Source: Aquibium microcysteis (GTDB taxonomy: Bacteria; Pseudomonadota; Alphaproteobacteria; Rhizobiales; Rhizobiaceae). From it: 64,000 bases of DNA. The stretch lies in NCBI RefSeq assembly GCF_014495845.1, contig NZ_CP061080.1, positions 671,001 through 735,000 of the forward strand. The letters are read 5' to 3'. The position numbers and the translations under genes are program-made. This document shows, piece after piece, positions 11,929 to 20,213 of the stretch (its first letter is position 1; the number at the start of each line of letters is the position of its first letter). The notes beneath the pieces are model-generated. The model was not told where the DNA came from and did no database searches. It worked only from the letters and a program-made list of their open reading frames with translations.

Positions 11929-12153
11929 GTGACGCGGGATGACGGGACACGGAAAGACCGGCCGGTGGCGCGCGAGAAGCATGTCTATCTGCGCGACCGG
12001 ATGGATCGGCTGAACGACGTGCTGTTTGGCTGGTTTCTGAACGTGCCAATCGTCCTTTATTGGATCGTCCATGGCCTCGTCATCGTGCCGATCATCATGC
12101 TGATAACGAAAATTGCCTCCTTGAGGGCTGAGAAGAAGACAGGAAACGACTGA
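11929..12153 (+). CDS. Small membrane protein, translationally coupled to sufC
   Basis: 74-aa protein starting at GTG 11929 or perhaps ATG 12001. The first ~35 residues are charged; then a hydrophobic span (WFLNVPIVLYWIVHGLVIVP onward, about 30 residues) could form one long or two short membrane segments, ending in a basic tail. I do not recognise the family. Its stop TGA shares a base with the sufC start (TGATG), so it is likely translated with sufC. Whether it serves Fe-S assembly or is just a remnant left beside the inserted cassette cannot be told from sequence. Confidence 0.6.
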   Translation: MTRDDGTRKDRPVAREKHVYLRDRMDRLNDVLFGWFLNVPIVLYWIVHGLVIVPIIMLITKIASLRAEKKTGND

Positions 12154-12908
12154 TGCTTGAAATCAGAAACCTCCACGCCCGCATCGCCGAGACCGGCACG
12201 GAGATCATTCGCGGGCTCGACCTGACCGTCAGGGACGGCGAGGTCGCCGCGATCATGGGGCCGAACGGCTCGGGCAAGTCGACCTTGTCCTACATCCTCG
12301 CGGGCCGCGACGACTACGAGGTCACCGAGGGCGAGATCCTGTTCAACGGGCAGTCCATCCTCGGGATGGACCCGGCCGAGCGCGCCGCTTCCGGAGTCTT
12401 CCTGGCGTTCCAGTATCCGCTGGAAATCCCCGGCGTCGCGACCATGGAGTTCCTCAAGGTCGCGCTCAACGCGCAGCGCAAGGCGCGCGGCGAGCCGGAG
12501 CTGAAAATTCCGGACCTCCTGAAGAAGGTTCGCGAGGCGGCCGGCCGGCTCAACATGGACATGGCCATGCTGAAGCGCCCGCTCAACGTCGGCTTTTCCG
12601 GCGGCGAGAAGAAGCGCGCCGAGATCCTGCAGATGTCGCTGCTCGAGCCGAAGCTCTGCGTGCTCGACGAGACCGATTCCGGGCTCGACATCGACGCGCT
12701 GAAGGTGGTGGCCGACGGCGTCAACGCGCTGCGCGCGCCCGACCGCTCGATGGTGGTCATCACGCACTACCAGCGCCTGCTCGACTACATCGTGCCGGAC
12801 ACGGTGCACGTGCTCTACAAGGGCCGGGTCATCAAGTCGGGAGACAAGTCGCTGGCGCTCGACCTCGAGCAGAACGGTTACGCCGACATCATCGGCGAGG
12901 CGGCATAG
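12153..12908 (+). CDS. sufC: Fe-S assembly ATPase SufC
   Basis: 251-aa ABC-type ATPase of the SufBC2D complex. Walker A GPNGSGKST, the ABC signature FSGGEKKRAEI, and Walker B LCVLDETDSGLDIDALK are intact, followed by the switch His in VVITHYQRLLDYI. ATP binding drives the SufB-SufD rearrangement that exposes cluster-building residues (family knowledge). ATG 12153 overlaps the stop of the preceding small membrane protein gene, and sufD follows within 10 bp. Confidence 0.98.
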   Translation: MLEIRNLHARIAETGTEIIRGLDLTVRDGEVAAIMGPNGSGKSTLSYILAGRDDYEVTEGEILFNGQSILGMDPAERAASGVFLAFQYPLEIPGVATMEFLKVALNAQRKARGEPELKIPDLLKKVREAAGRLNMDMAMLKRPLNVGFSGGEKKRAEILQMSLLEPKLCVLDETDSGLDIDALKVVADGVNALRAPDRSMVVITHYQRLLDYIVPDTVHVLYKGRVIKSGDKSLALDLEQNGYADIIGEAA

Positions 12909-12917
12909 GTGGACGTC

Positions 12918-14183
12918 ATGAACATGCACGCGAAGCCCCAGAGGACGCAGGCCGAGACGGCGCTCATCGACGGCTTCGTCGCGCGCTTCTCGGACCTGCC
13001 CGGCAACGAGGCGGTGATCCGCTGCCGCGACGATGCGGTCGAACGGCTGAAGGCTGGCCTGCCGACCCGTCGCGTCGAGGCCTGGCACTACACGGACCTG
13101 CGTCGGCTGCTGGCGATCGTTCCGGCCCATGACGCGGCGGCCCGCGCGAAGCCATTGCCGTCGCTGCTCGCGGGTTCGACCGTCCTGCCGGTCCTGAACG
13201 GTGTCGCGGCCAATGCGCCGCGCGTCGAAGGCGTGACCGTCGTCCCGCTCGAGCAGAAGCTTGCCGACGGGTCGATGGCGCCCGCGATGGCGGCCGGCGA
13301 AGCGGCCGACGTCATCGCGCCGCTCAATGCGGCCTTCGTGACCGACGGCTGGTTCCTCGACATCGCCGAGGGCGCCGCCGTCGAGGCTCCGATCGAACTG
13401 CAGAACGTCCAGGCCGGCGGCCAGGCGCATGTCCGCTTTCCGGTGCGGGTCGGCGCGGGCGCCAGGGCCACCATCGTCGAGCGCCAGAGCGGCAGCGGCG
13501 ACGCGCTGGTGTCCTCCGTCAGCCACATGACGGTGGGCGAGGGTGCGGAGGTCACCTGGGTGATCCTGCAGGAACAGCCGGCAGGCGCGACCCATTTCGG
13601 TCAATTCAATGCGGTGCTGGCGAAGGACGCGACGCTGACGCTCTTCGTGATGAACACCGGCGGCAAGTTGGTGCGCCAGGAGATCAAGGTGGACGCGAAT
13701 GGCGAAGGCGCGGTCTTCAATCTGCGCGGCGTCAACCTGCTCACCGGCGACAGCCACACCGACGTGACCATGGTGCTCGACCATTCGGCACCCGTCACCA
13801 CGTCGTCCGAAATCATCCGCAACGTCGTGACGGGCAAGGCCCGCGGCGTCTTCCAGGGCCAGATCCGCGTCGACCGGCTGGCGCAGAAGACCGACGCCAA
13901 GATGGCCTGCAACACGCTGCTCCTGTCGGACGAAGGCGAGTTTTCGGCGAAGCCGGAACTCGAGATCTTCGCCGACGACGTGGCCTGCGGCCATGGCGCC
14001 ACGGTGACCGAGATCGACCGCAGCCACCTGTTCTACCTGATGGCGCGCGGCGTGCCGGAGAAACTGGCGCGCGGCCTCCTGGTGAAGGCCTTCGTGGCCG
14101 AGGTCATCGAGGAACTGGAGGACGAGGCGCTGGTTTCGGCGCTGGAGGAACGGCTCGAGGCCTGGTTTGCGAAGAACGGGTGA
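12918..14183 (+). CDS. sufD: Fe-S assembly protein SufD
   Basis: About 421-aa paralog of SufB and third subunit of the SufBC2D complex. The first ~150 residues are the variable domain; the beta-helix core is recognisable from VSSVSHMTVGEGAEVTWVIL, through GVFQGQIRVDRLAQKTDAKM, to the C-terminal FYLMARGVPEKLARGLLVKA. The His that SufD contributes to the SufB-SufD interface is probably in ACGHGATV. ATG 12918 has GGTGG five bases upstream; the GTG at 12909 (directly after the sufC stop) is the alternative start. Confidence 0.95.
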   Translation: MNMHAKPQRTQAETALIDGFVARFSDLPGNEAVIRCRDDAVERLKAGLPTRRVEAWHYTDLRRLLAIVPAHDAAARAKPLPSLLAGSTVLPVLNGVAANAPRVEGVTVVPLEQKLADGSMAPAMAAGEAADVIAPLNAAFVTDGWFLDIAEGAAVEAPIELQNVQAGGQAHVRFPVRVGAGARATIVERQSGSGDALVSSVSHMTVGEGAEVTWVILQEQPAGATHFGQFNAVLAKDATLTLFVMNTGGKLVRQEIKVDANGEGAVFNLRGVNLLTGDSHTDVTMVLDHSAPVTTSSEIIRNVVTGKARGVFQGQIRVDRLAQKTDAKMACNTLLLSDEGEFSAKPELEIFADDVACGHGATVTEIDRSHLFYLMARGVPEKLARGLLVKAFVAEVIEELEDEALVSALEERLEAWFAKNG

Positions 14184-14192
14184 GTCTGGCTG

Positions 14193-14297
14193 ACGTCATC
14201 CTCGGGCCTCCCGAGGATCTGCAGCGCATGGGAGTTTCGCGATGGCCGATTCTGTTGATCTGAGGGCAGTTGATCCTCGGGACAAGCCCGAGGAAGA
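14193..14297. repeat. Pair of short hairpin repeats (TCCTCGGG...CCCGAGGA) at the sufD-sufS junction
   Basis: Two self-complementary hairpins: ATCCTCGGGcctCCCGAGGAT at about 14196-14216 and TCCTCGGGacaagCCCGAGGA at about 14274-14294. The motif is a common rhizobial repeat core. The first lies between sufD and sufS; the second is inside the sufS reading frame, where it encodes DPRDKPEE. Confidence 0.85.
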
Positions 14298-15522
14298 CGG
14301 CCGATCCTACGATGTCGAGGCGATCCGCCGCGACTTTCCGATCCTGTCGCGCGAGGTCTACGGCAAGCCGCTGGTCTATCTCGACAACGGCGCTTCGGCG
14401 CAGAAGCCGCAGGTGGTGATCGACGCCGTCGCCAGGGCTTATGGCAGCGAATACGCCAACGTCCACCGCGGCCTGCACTTCCTGTCCAATGCCTCCACCG
14501 ACGCCTACGAGAAGGCGCGCGAGAGCGTGCGGCGCTTCCTCAATGCGCCCTCCGTCGACGAGATCGTCTTCACCAGGAACGCGACGGAATCGATCAACAC
14601 CGTCGCCTATGGCTGGGGCATGCCCAACATCGGCGAGGGCGACGAGATCGTGCTGTCGATCATGGAGCATCATTCCAACATCGTTCCCTGGCACTTCATC
14701 CGCGAGCGCCAGGGCGCGAAGCTGGTCTGGCTGCCGGTCGACGACGACGGCGCCTTCCATCTCGCCGACTTCGAGGCGGCGCTCACCGACCGCACGAAGC
14801 TCGTCGCCATCACGCAGATGTCGAATGCGCTCGGCACCGTGACGCCGATCAAGGAGATCTGCCGCATCGCGCACGAGCGCGGCATCAAGGTGCTGGTCGA
14901 CGGCAGCCAGGGCGCGGTCCACATGCCGGTCGACGTCCAGGCCCTCGGCTGCGATTTCTACGTCTTCACCGGCCACAAGGTCTACGGTCCCTCCGGCATC
15001 GGCGTGCTGTGGGGACGGATGGACCTGCTGGAGACGATGCGACCCTTCCAGGGCGGCGGCGAGATGATCGAGGACGTCTCGATGGACCGCGTCACCTACA
15101 ACCATCCGCCGCATCGCTTCGAGGCCGGCACGCCGCCGATCGTCCAGGCGATCGGGCTCGGCGTCGCGCTCGACTACATGGATCGGATCGGCCGCGACAG
15201 GATCGCCGCGCACGAGGCGACGCTGCGCAACTATGCGCATGAGCGGCTCGGCGCCATCAATTCGCTGCGCATCTTCGGCAACGCCCCGGGCAAGGGTGCC
15301 ATCGTGTCGTTCGAGCTGCAGGGCATCCACGCCCACGACGTCTCGATGCTGATCGACCGGTCCGGTGTTGCGGTGCGGGCGGGCACCCATTGCGCCCAGC
15401 CGCTGCTGAAGCGCTTCGGCGTGACCTCGACATGCCGGGCGTCTTTCGGCATGTACAACACCGTGGCGGAGATCGACGTCCTCGCCGAAGCGCTGGAGAA
15501 GGCGCGGAAATTCTTCGGGTGA
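14242..15522 (+). CDS. sufS: Cysteine desulfurase SufS
   Basis: 426-aa type II cysteine desulfurase, sulfur donor to the SufBCD scaffold. PLP lysine Lys246 is in FTGHKVYGPSGIG and the catalytic Cys384 in VRAGTHCAQPLLKRFG, the short-loop form typical of SufS. The usual N-terminal FDVEAIRxDFPIL begins only at about residue 23; the preceding residues, including VDPRDKPEED, come from a palindromic repeat that lies in frame. No ATG or good start lies between the repeat and the conserved region, and GGGAG sits before ATG 14242, so the extension is probably real. The DUF59 gene follows after 5 bp. Confidence 0.95.
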   Translation: MADSVDLRAVDPRDKPEEDGRSYDVEAIRRDFPILSREVYGKPLVYLDNGASAQKPQVVIDAVARAYGSEYANVHRGLHFLSNASTDAYEKARESVRRFLNAPSVDEIVFTRNATESINTVAYGWGMPNIGEGDEIVLSIMEHHSNIVPWHFIRERQGAKLVWLPVDDDGAFHLADFEAALTDRTKLVAITQMSNALGTVTPIKEICRIAHERGIKVLVDGSQGAVHMPVDVQALGCDFYVFTGHKVYGPSGIGVLWGRMDLLETMRPFQGGGEMIEDVSMDRVTYNHPPHRFEAGTPPIVQAIGLGVALDYMDRIGRDRIAAHEATLRNYAHERLGAINSLRIFGNAPGKGAIVSFELQGIHAHDVSMLIDRSGVAVRAGTHCAQPLLKRFGVTSTCRASFGMYNTVAEIDVLAEALEKARKFFG

Positions 15523-15527
15523 ATGCA

Positions 15528-15911
15528 ATGACAGACCAGACTGCACCGGTTCCCGCCATGCCCGCCGACACGATCGAGGCGTCCTCCGCCATTCCCGCCG
15601 ACGAGCTCGCGCGGCTGACCGACGACATCGTCGGTGCGCTGAAGACCGTCTACGACCCGGAGATTCCCGCCGACATCTACGAGCTCGGCCTGATCTACAA
15701 GATCGACATCGAGGACGACCGTCAGGTCAGGATCGACATGACGCTGACGGCGCCCGGATGCCCGGTGGCCGGCGAGATGCCGGGCTGGGTCGAGAATGCC
15801 GTCGGCTCGGTGGAAGGCGTCTCCGGCGTCGCGGTGTCGATGGTCTTCGATCCGCCCTGGACGCCCGACCGCATGTCCGAAGAGGCGCAGGTCGCCGTCG
15901 GCTGGTACTGA
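15528..15911 (+). CDS. SUF system protein with DUF59/MIP18 domain (SufT-like)
   Basis: 127-aa protein with an N-terminal Pro/Ala-rich stretch of ~28 residues and then a DUF59 domain: VYDPEIPADIYELGLIYKID and LTAPGCPVAGEMP with the conserved Cys, ending in VFDPPWTPDRMSEEAQ. DUF59 proteins act in Fe-S protein maturation. ATG 15528 lies five bases after the sufS stop. In many rhizobia a SufA/HesB carrier gene comes next; here the next gene is a convergent methyltransferase only 12 bp away, so sufA is absent from this cluster. Confidence 0.92.
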   Translation: MTDQTAPVPAMPADTIEASSAIPADELARLTDDIVGALKTVYDPEIPADIYELGLIYKIDIEDDRQVRIDMTLTAPGCPVAGEMPGWVENAVGSVEGVSGVAVSMVFDPPWTPDRMSEEAQVAVGWY

Positions 15912-15923
15912 CCGCCCGCGCCG

Positions 15924-16652
15924 TCAGGCGCCGCGCGGGGCGCCTTCGCACATGGCGATGATCGACTTGTTCAGCCCGAACGCCTTCTCGTGAAACACCT
16001 GCGCGTCGGGAAAAAGCCCGGCCATTTCGCGCGTCGACAGCAGACGGTGGTGCCGGATGATGTCGTCGGCCTCTGCCCGGTCGTCGATCCGGCGGAAGAA
16101 GCCCAGCGATAAGCGCATGATCAGCCGCGCCCGCAGCGCCGCCGGCAGGTACTGGAATCCGGGGAACCGGAAATGCGGCTCGTAGGGAAACCAGAAGTTC
16201 GGCGTCTGGATATAGTAGCGCGGTGCCAGCCGGCGCGCATTGGCCGCGAAATCCTCCATGGCCTGCCAGCTGCCGACATGCTCGATCACCGAATTGGAGT
16301 GGACGAGGTCGAAGCGGCGGTCGGCGAAGAGGGCTTCGTCCGTTGCGCTGCCCACGTGGAAGGAAAAGAGATCGCGATCCTCGATCGCCTGCGGCTCGGT
16401 GTTGATCATGGTGATCGACAGCCGGTGACGGTTGGCGCGGATGAAGTCCGCGCCGATGCGCCAGTAGGTCTCGGTGCCGCCCAGATCGACGATGTCGGCG
16501 CGGCCGCGCTCCGCCAGGATCGCCTCGATCAGCCGCTGGACGTGCGCGAACCGTCTCGCGCGGAAGCGGAACTCGATGCTCTGCGTGTTGGCGTATGGAT
16601 CGGCCTTGACCGGAGCGCCGAGAGCTGCGCCGGCAATCGATGCGTTCGTCAT
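15924..16652 (-). CDS. Class I SAM-dependent methyltransferase
   Basis: 242-aa protein with a Rossmann-type methyltransferase core: motif I DIVDLGGTETYWR, an acidic residue in MINTEPQAIED, and FDLVHSNSVIEHVGSW, the post-I segment seen in UbiG/small-molecule methyltransferases. Later YYIQTPNFWFPYEPHFRFPG suggests a sugar or surface-polysaccharide context, but the substrate cannot be named. Start ATG 16652. Convergent with the suf cluster. A perfect 11-bp inverted repeat lies 56 bp upstream of its start. Confidence 0.85.
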   Translation of the reverse strand: MTNASIAGAALGAPVKADPYANTQSIEFRFRARRFAHVQRLIEAILAERGRADIVDLGGTETYWRIGADFIRANRHRLSITMINTEPQAIEDRDLFSFHVGSATDEALFADRRFDLVHSNSVIEHVGSWQAMEDFAANARRLAPRYYIQTPNFWFPYEPHFRFPGFQYLPAALRARLIMRLSLGFFRRIDDRAEADDIIRHHRLLSTREMAGLFPDAQVFHEKAFGLNKSIIAMCEGAPRGA

Positions 16653-16707
16653 TGTCGTCCCCGTATTATCCCGAGGCTACAGATAGGGTAAATAAAACAT
16701 GAACGCA

Positions 16708-16734
16708 TCATTAACCTTCTGTAAAGGTTAATGA
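16708..16734. promoter_or_regulatory. Perfect 11-bp inverted repeat upstream of the methyltransferase gene
   Basis: TCATTAACCTT, five-base loop CTGTA, then AAGGTTAATGA: a perfect palindrome in an A+T-rich patch (about 16675-16745) between the methyltransferase start and the radC stop. There is no T-run after it on either strand, so it reads as an operator or promoter element more than a terminator. TTAACC half-sites resemble CtrA recognition sequences, but the spacing (TTAA-N13-TTAA) is not the CtrA consensus. Confidence 0.5.
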
Positions 16735-16798
16735 ATATCGACCAGTTGATTCAAATGCGAGGCGAACCGGGTGTCGGAGCTGCGGCCGGGGAAGCCGG

Positions 16799-17557
16799 TC
16801 ACATCAACTGCAGACCCTTCAGGCTCGCATGTCCCGATTTGCCGATGATGATATGGTCGTGGACGGAGATGCCGAGTGGTCTCGCCGAGTCGACGATCAG
16901 CTTCGTCATCTCGATGTCGGCGCGCGACGGTGTCGGGTCGCCGGACGGATGGTTGTGGACGAGAATGATGGCGGTGGAGGAGAGTTCCAGCGCGCGCCGC
17001 ACGATCTCGCGGGGATAGACCGGGGTGTGGTCGACGGTGCCGGTCTGCTGCACCTCGTCGGCGATCAGCGCGTTCTTCTTGTCGAGGAACAGGATGCGGA
17101 ACTGCTCGCGGGTCTCGAAAGCCATCGCGGCGCGGCAGTAGTCGATCACCGCGCTCCACGACGTCAGCACCTGGCGCCCGCGGATCGTGCTCTTCAGCAT
17201 GCGCTCGGCAGCCGCCGCGGCGATCTTGATCTCCAGCGCCACCGCCGGGCCGACGCCCTTGACCTCGCCGAGCAGGCGAGGGGGCGCGCCGAGCACCTCG
17301 GCGAACGAGCCGAAGCGGTCGATCAGCGCCTTGGCGAGCGGCTTCGTGTCGGCCCGCGGGATCGCGCGGAAGAGGAGGAGTTCGAGCAGTTCGTAGTCGG
17401 CAAGCGCGTCCGCACCCGCCTGGACGAAACGGTCGCGCAGGCGCTCGCGATGGCCGGCATAATGGGGCTTGGCGACGGCGCGCGCGGCCGGTGGACGCGC
17501 CGGGACGACGTTGCGTTCGGAGAAGAAGCCGCGCTCGTCCTCGTCTTCGCTGCCCAT
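16799..17557 (-). CDS. radC: RadC-family JAB/MPN domain protein
   Basis: 252-aa protein of the RadC (UPF0758) family. An N-terminal helix-hairpin-helix region ([20 protein letters not shown] and [19 protein letters not shown]) precedes the JAB-type metal-binding motif [14 protein letters not shown]. Despite the name, a repair role is not supported by experiment. Start taken at ATG 17557 ([10 protein letters not shown]) after GGGGACCGGG; a GTG at 17572 is in frame. The map gene lies upstream on the same strand, ~110 bp away, an arrangement common in Hyphomicrobiales. Confidence 0.92.
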   Translation of the reverse strand: MGSEDEDERGFFSERNVVPARPPAARAVAKPHYAGHRERLRDRFVQAGADALADYELLELLLFRAIPRADTKPLAKALIDRFGSFAEVLGAPPRLLGEVKGVGPAVALEIKIAAAAAERMLKSTIRGRQVLTSWSAVIDYCRAAMAFETREQFRILFLDKKNALIADEVQQTGTVDHTPVYPREIVRRALELSSTAIILVHNHPSGDPTPSRADIEMTKLIVDSARPLGISVHDHIIIGKSGHASLKGLQLM

Positions 17558-17667
17558 CCCGGTCCCCGCCACGCCGGCCCCACCCGTCGGCCGGTTGCAA
17601 GATTAGATCATGCTGCGGCGAGATTGAACAGGTTGCAGCGCCGCTCGCGCTGCCGCGTGGGGTGCGC

Positions 17668-18501
17668 TCAGGCCGCCTCGGGCAGACCCGGCCGGTCGAG
17701 CCCGCCCGGCGAGAGGGTGAAAATCTCGCAGCCGGTCGACGTGACGCCCACCGTGTGCTCGTACTGCGCCGACAGCGAACGGTCGCGCGTCACCGCCGTC
17801 CAGCCGTCCGACAGCACCTTCACGTGCGGGCGGCCGAGATTGATCATCGGTTCGATGGTGAAGATCATGCCGGGCCGCATCTCGACGCCCTCGTTGCGGC
17901 TGCCGTAGTGCAGGATGTTCGGCGCGTCGTGGAACAGCCGGCCGACGCCATGGCCGCAGAAGTCGCGCACCACCGAGCAGCGCTCGGCCTCCGCGAAGGA
18001 CTGGATCGCCGCGCCGATGGCGCCGGTGCGGGCGCCGGGCACGACGGCGGCGATGCCGCGCATCATCGATTCGTGGGTCACCTCGAGCAGCCGCTCGGCT
18101 GCGCGCTTGATCCGGCCGACCGGATACATGCGCGAGGAATCGCCATGCCATCCGTCGAGGATGTAGGTCACGTCGATGTTGAGGATGTCGCCCTCGCGCA
18201 GCGGCTTCGAATCGGGAATGCCGTGGCAGACGACGTGGTTGATGGAGGTGCAGGAGGACTTCGTGTAGCCGCGGTAGTTGAGCGTGGCGGGCAGCGCGCC
18301 GTGGTCCATGCCGAACTCGAAGACGAAACGATCGATCTCCTCCGTCGTCACCCCGGGCGCCACGCGGCTCGCCAGTTCGTCCAGCGCACGCGCCGTCAGC
18401 TGGCAGGCCTTGCGCATGCCCTCGAACGACGCCTCGTCGTAGAGCCGGATCTGGCCGGTGTTCTTCAGCGGCGCGAGCGCGGCATCCTGATATGTGACCA
18501 T
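17668..18501 (-). CDS. map: Type I methionine aminopeptidase
   Basis: 277-aa enzyme that removes N-terminal Met from nascent proteins. Metal ligands are seen in order: NIDVTYILDGWHGDSSR (two Asp), GHGVGRLFH (His), MIFTIEPMIN (Glu) and a final Glu in SAQYEHTVGV. Substrate-side SCTSINHVVCHGIP is typical. Start ATG 18501 gives MVTYQDAALAPLKNTGQIRLY. The open frame continues upstream through the tRNA gene, but that part is an artefact of high G+C. Confidence 0.96.
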   Translation of the reverse strand: MVTYQDAALAPLKNTGQIRLYDEASFEGMRKACQLTARALDELASRVAPGVTTEEIDRFVFEFGMDHGALPATLNYRGYTKSSCTSINHVVCHGIPDSKPLREGDILNIDVTYILDGWHGDSSRMYPVGRIKRAAERLLEVTHESMMRGIAAVVPGARTGAIGAAIQSFAEAERCSVVRDFCGHGVGRLFHDAPNILHYGSRNEGVEMRPGMIFTIEPMINLGRPHVKVLSDGWTAVTRDRSLSAQYEHTVGVTSTGCEIFTLSPGGLDRPGLPEAA

Positions 18502-18624
18502 CTTGCGGCTTCCATTGGCGATCGGTGGCGGCGGGCGTCCGGTCCTGATGTGACACCGATCCGCCCGGGCATCAAGGCCGCAGATCGAAAGCAAGACTGA
18601 CCGACGACAGGGAGAAACGCTGCC

Positions 18625-18700
18625 TGGCACGCCCAACGGGAATCGAACCCGTGTTTCCGCCGTGAAAGGGCGGCGTCCTAGACCGCTAGACGATGGGCGC
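18625..18700 (-). tRNA. tRNA-Glu (anticodon UUC), CCA encoded
   Basis: Read on the minus strand from 18700: acceptor GCGCCCA pairs with TGGGCGT, D-arm region TCGTCTAGCGGTCTAGGA, anticodon stem CCGCC/GGCGG around loop CTTTCAC (anticodon TTC), T-arm with GGTTCGATTCC, discriminator G and a genomically encoded CCA at 18627-18625. The cloverleaf is complete. No integrase or prophage lies next to it. Confidence 0.97.
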
Positions 18701-18779
18701 GTGGCAGAACGTGCGGCCTTATAGTCAGCTTCGATCGGGCGGGCAACCCCGCTACACCGCGGGCGACGACAATTTTTCG

Positions 18780-19895
18780 TCAGCCCTTGCGGGCGCGGCA
18801 GCGCCAGTTCCAGTCGCGTTCGGGTCCGACGTCGACGTGGATCGCGGAGATGTGGCAATAGGTGCCGACGCCGCCGCGCCCGGGCAGGGCGCGCATGTAG
18901 GCGGCGAGCCGGTGCTTTTCGATTCCCGGCATCACGACGTCGACCGCCGCACAGTGCATATGCATGGAATTGCGCGCGCCGCGGACCGCGCGGTTGCGCT
19001 CGGGGCTGCGATAGCCGGACGTGATGATCATCTTCTTGCCGAAATGCTGCTCGGCCGTCTTGAGCATGCGCACCAGCGACGGCTTCAGGCAGGCGACGTC
19101 GACGCTCGACGACTGCTTCAGGAGCCCGTTCGGCGCGAGGCGGGCGAGACCAGCCGCCGACGCGACCTGGTAGGAAGGCTCGACCTCGTAGAGGTCGATA
19201 TCCGAATCGTCGTCCAGGCCCGATTTGCGGGTGATCTCGAACAGCGACGACTGACGCACGCCGGGCAGGGGGTCGTCGGAGAACACCCGCCGTGATTCGC
19301 CCGGCTTGCCGGTCGAGGCGAGCTTGACGAGCGGTTTCGTCGGCTCGACGGGCGAATCGTCCTTCGGCTTGTCGTCGAGCCCGGTCACCGGCCGCGGCGC
19401 GGCTGCGGCTGCTGCCGGATCGGACGAGAAGAGCGAGGCGAGGAAGCCGCGTTTGCCGGCGGCGGCAGGCGGCTCCGACGGATCGGTCGTTGCCGCGGTC
19501 GCCGGGGCAGGCGTTTCGGCCGCTGGCCGCCTTGCCGGTTCGACCGGAGCGGCGGCCGTTTGCGGTGCCGCGGTCGCGGTGCGCGTGGCCGGGTTTTCGG
19601 CGGGCACGAACCCGACGGCCGCCGGCAGTCCGGCTTCGCTGGCGCCCGTGACCGGCGGCTGCGCGCCGCTTTCGGCGCCGGCGAAACTCGTGGCGGCCCG
19701 CTCTCCCTCGCCGTCCGCGGCGATCTGCCCCTTCGCCTCGCTCAGGACGGAGGCGAGCGCGGAACCGAAGCCGGGAGCCCCGGCCCGCGGCGAATCTTCG
19801 CCGGTCACCGAACAGGATGCGGCGAAGGCGGCGGCCGCAACCACGCAGATGCTGTGCAGCCTCTTCCTGCCGAGACGCGGTGCGATGGTCGTCAA
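18780..19895 (-). CDS. DUF882/M15-type peptidase-like lipoprotein
   Basis: 371-aa exported protein. The N-terminus has a basic stretch, a hydrophobic core and a lipobox ending AAAFAASC, so it should be a lipoprotein. A long Ala/Pro/Thr-rich, low-complexity linker (about residues 40-200) leads to a C-terminal M15-like domain: ITSGYRSPERNRAVRGARNS, MHMHCAAVDVVMPG (His/Asp metal ligands) and YCHISAIHVDVGPERDWNW. These are the marks of the DUF882/YcbK group, thought to act on peptidoglycan. The start is probably TTG 19895, preceded by GGGGAG. Confidence 0.85.
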   Translation of the reverse strand: MTTIAPRLGRKRLHSICVVAAAAFAASCSVTGEDSPRAGAPGFGSALASVLSEAKGQIAADGEGERAATSFAGAESGAQPPVTGASEAGLPAAVGFVPAENPATRTATAAPQTAAAPVEPARRPAAETPAPATAATTDPSEPPAAAGKRGFLASLFSSDPAAAAAAPRPVTGLDDKPKDDSPVEPTKPLVKLASTGKPGESRRVFSDDPLPGVRQSSLFEITRKSGLDDDSDIDLYEVEPSYQVASAAGLARLAPNGLLKQSSSVDVACLKPSLVRMLKTAEQHFGKKMIITSGYRSPERNRAVRGARNSMHMHCAAVDVVMPGIEKHRLAAYMRALPGRGGVGTYCHISAIHVDVGPERDWNWRCRARKG

Positions 19896-20213
19896 GTGGC
19901 GTGCTCCCCTTGCCCGTCAGGCCGGCTTCGTCCGGGCGGCTGCGTGACCGATCCGGAGATGATCCGCAACATGTCCTTCCCACGCAGCCGTAAAGCGATT
20001 GGCCGAAATAGGCAAACCGGGCGTCACGGCCGACGCTCGTCCGGAAGGACGCTGTTCATCATCGGATCGGTCATGCGAAACCTGTGGCCGCGACGGTATC
20101 GTCTTCGGCAGGAAAAGAATTCGAAAGGAAAACCGGCATCCCCGTGCGCGGAGATACCCGAAGATGCCAGGACCGGCGCCCGCCGGTCACAAAGCATGTC
20201 TCCCTGTCACAGG
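19896..20213. other. Intergenic region between phaC and the M15-like lipoprotein gene
   Basis: 318 bp with no convincing gene. A GC-rich hairpin (GACCGGC stem, 20171-20188) lies ~26 bp past the phaC stop but has no T-run, so it is at best a weak terminator or RNA 3'-end structure. The remainder should hold the promoter of the lipoprotein gene; I see no clear operator. Confidence 0.5.

Noticed and set aside
18625..18700. tRNA-Glu as an attachment site of an integrated element
   Set aside because: No integrase, direct repeat of the tRNA end or foreign cargo was seen on either side.
18502..19983. Extension of map into one long minus-strand frame
   Set aside because: It covers the tRNA-Glu gene and the M15-like lipoprotein gene in another frame; the conserved Map start is at 18501.
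20171..20188. Rho-independent terminator of phaC
   Set aside because: A stable 7-bp stem exists but no T-run follows on the phaC strand, so it was not given a terminator entry.
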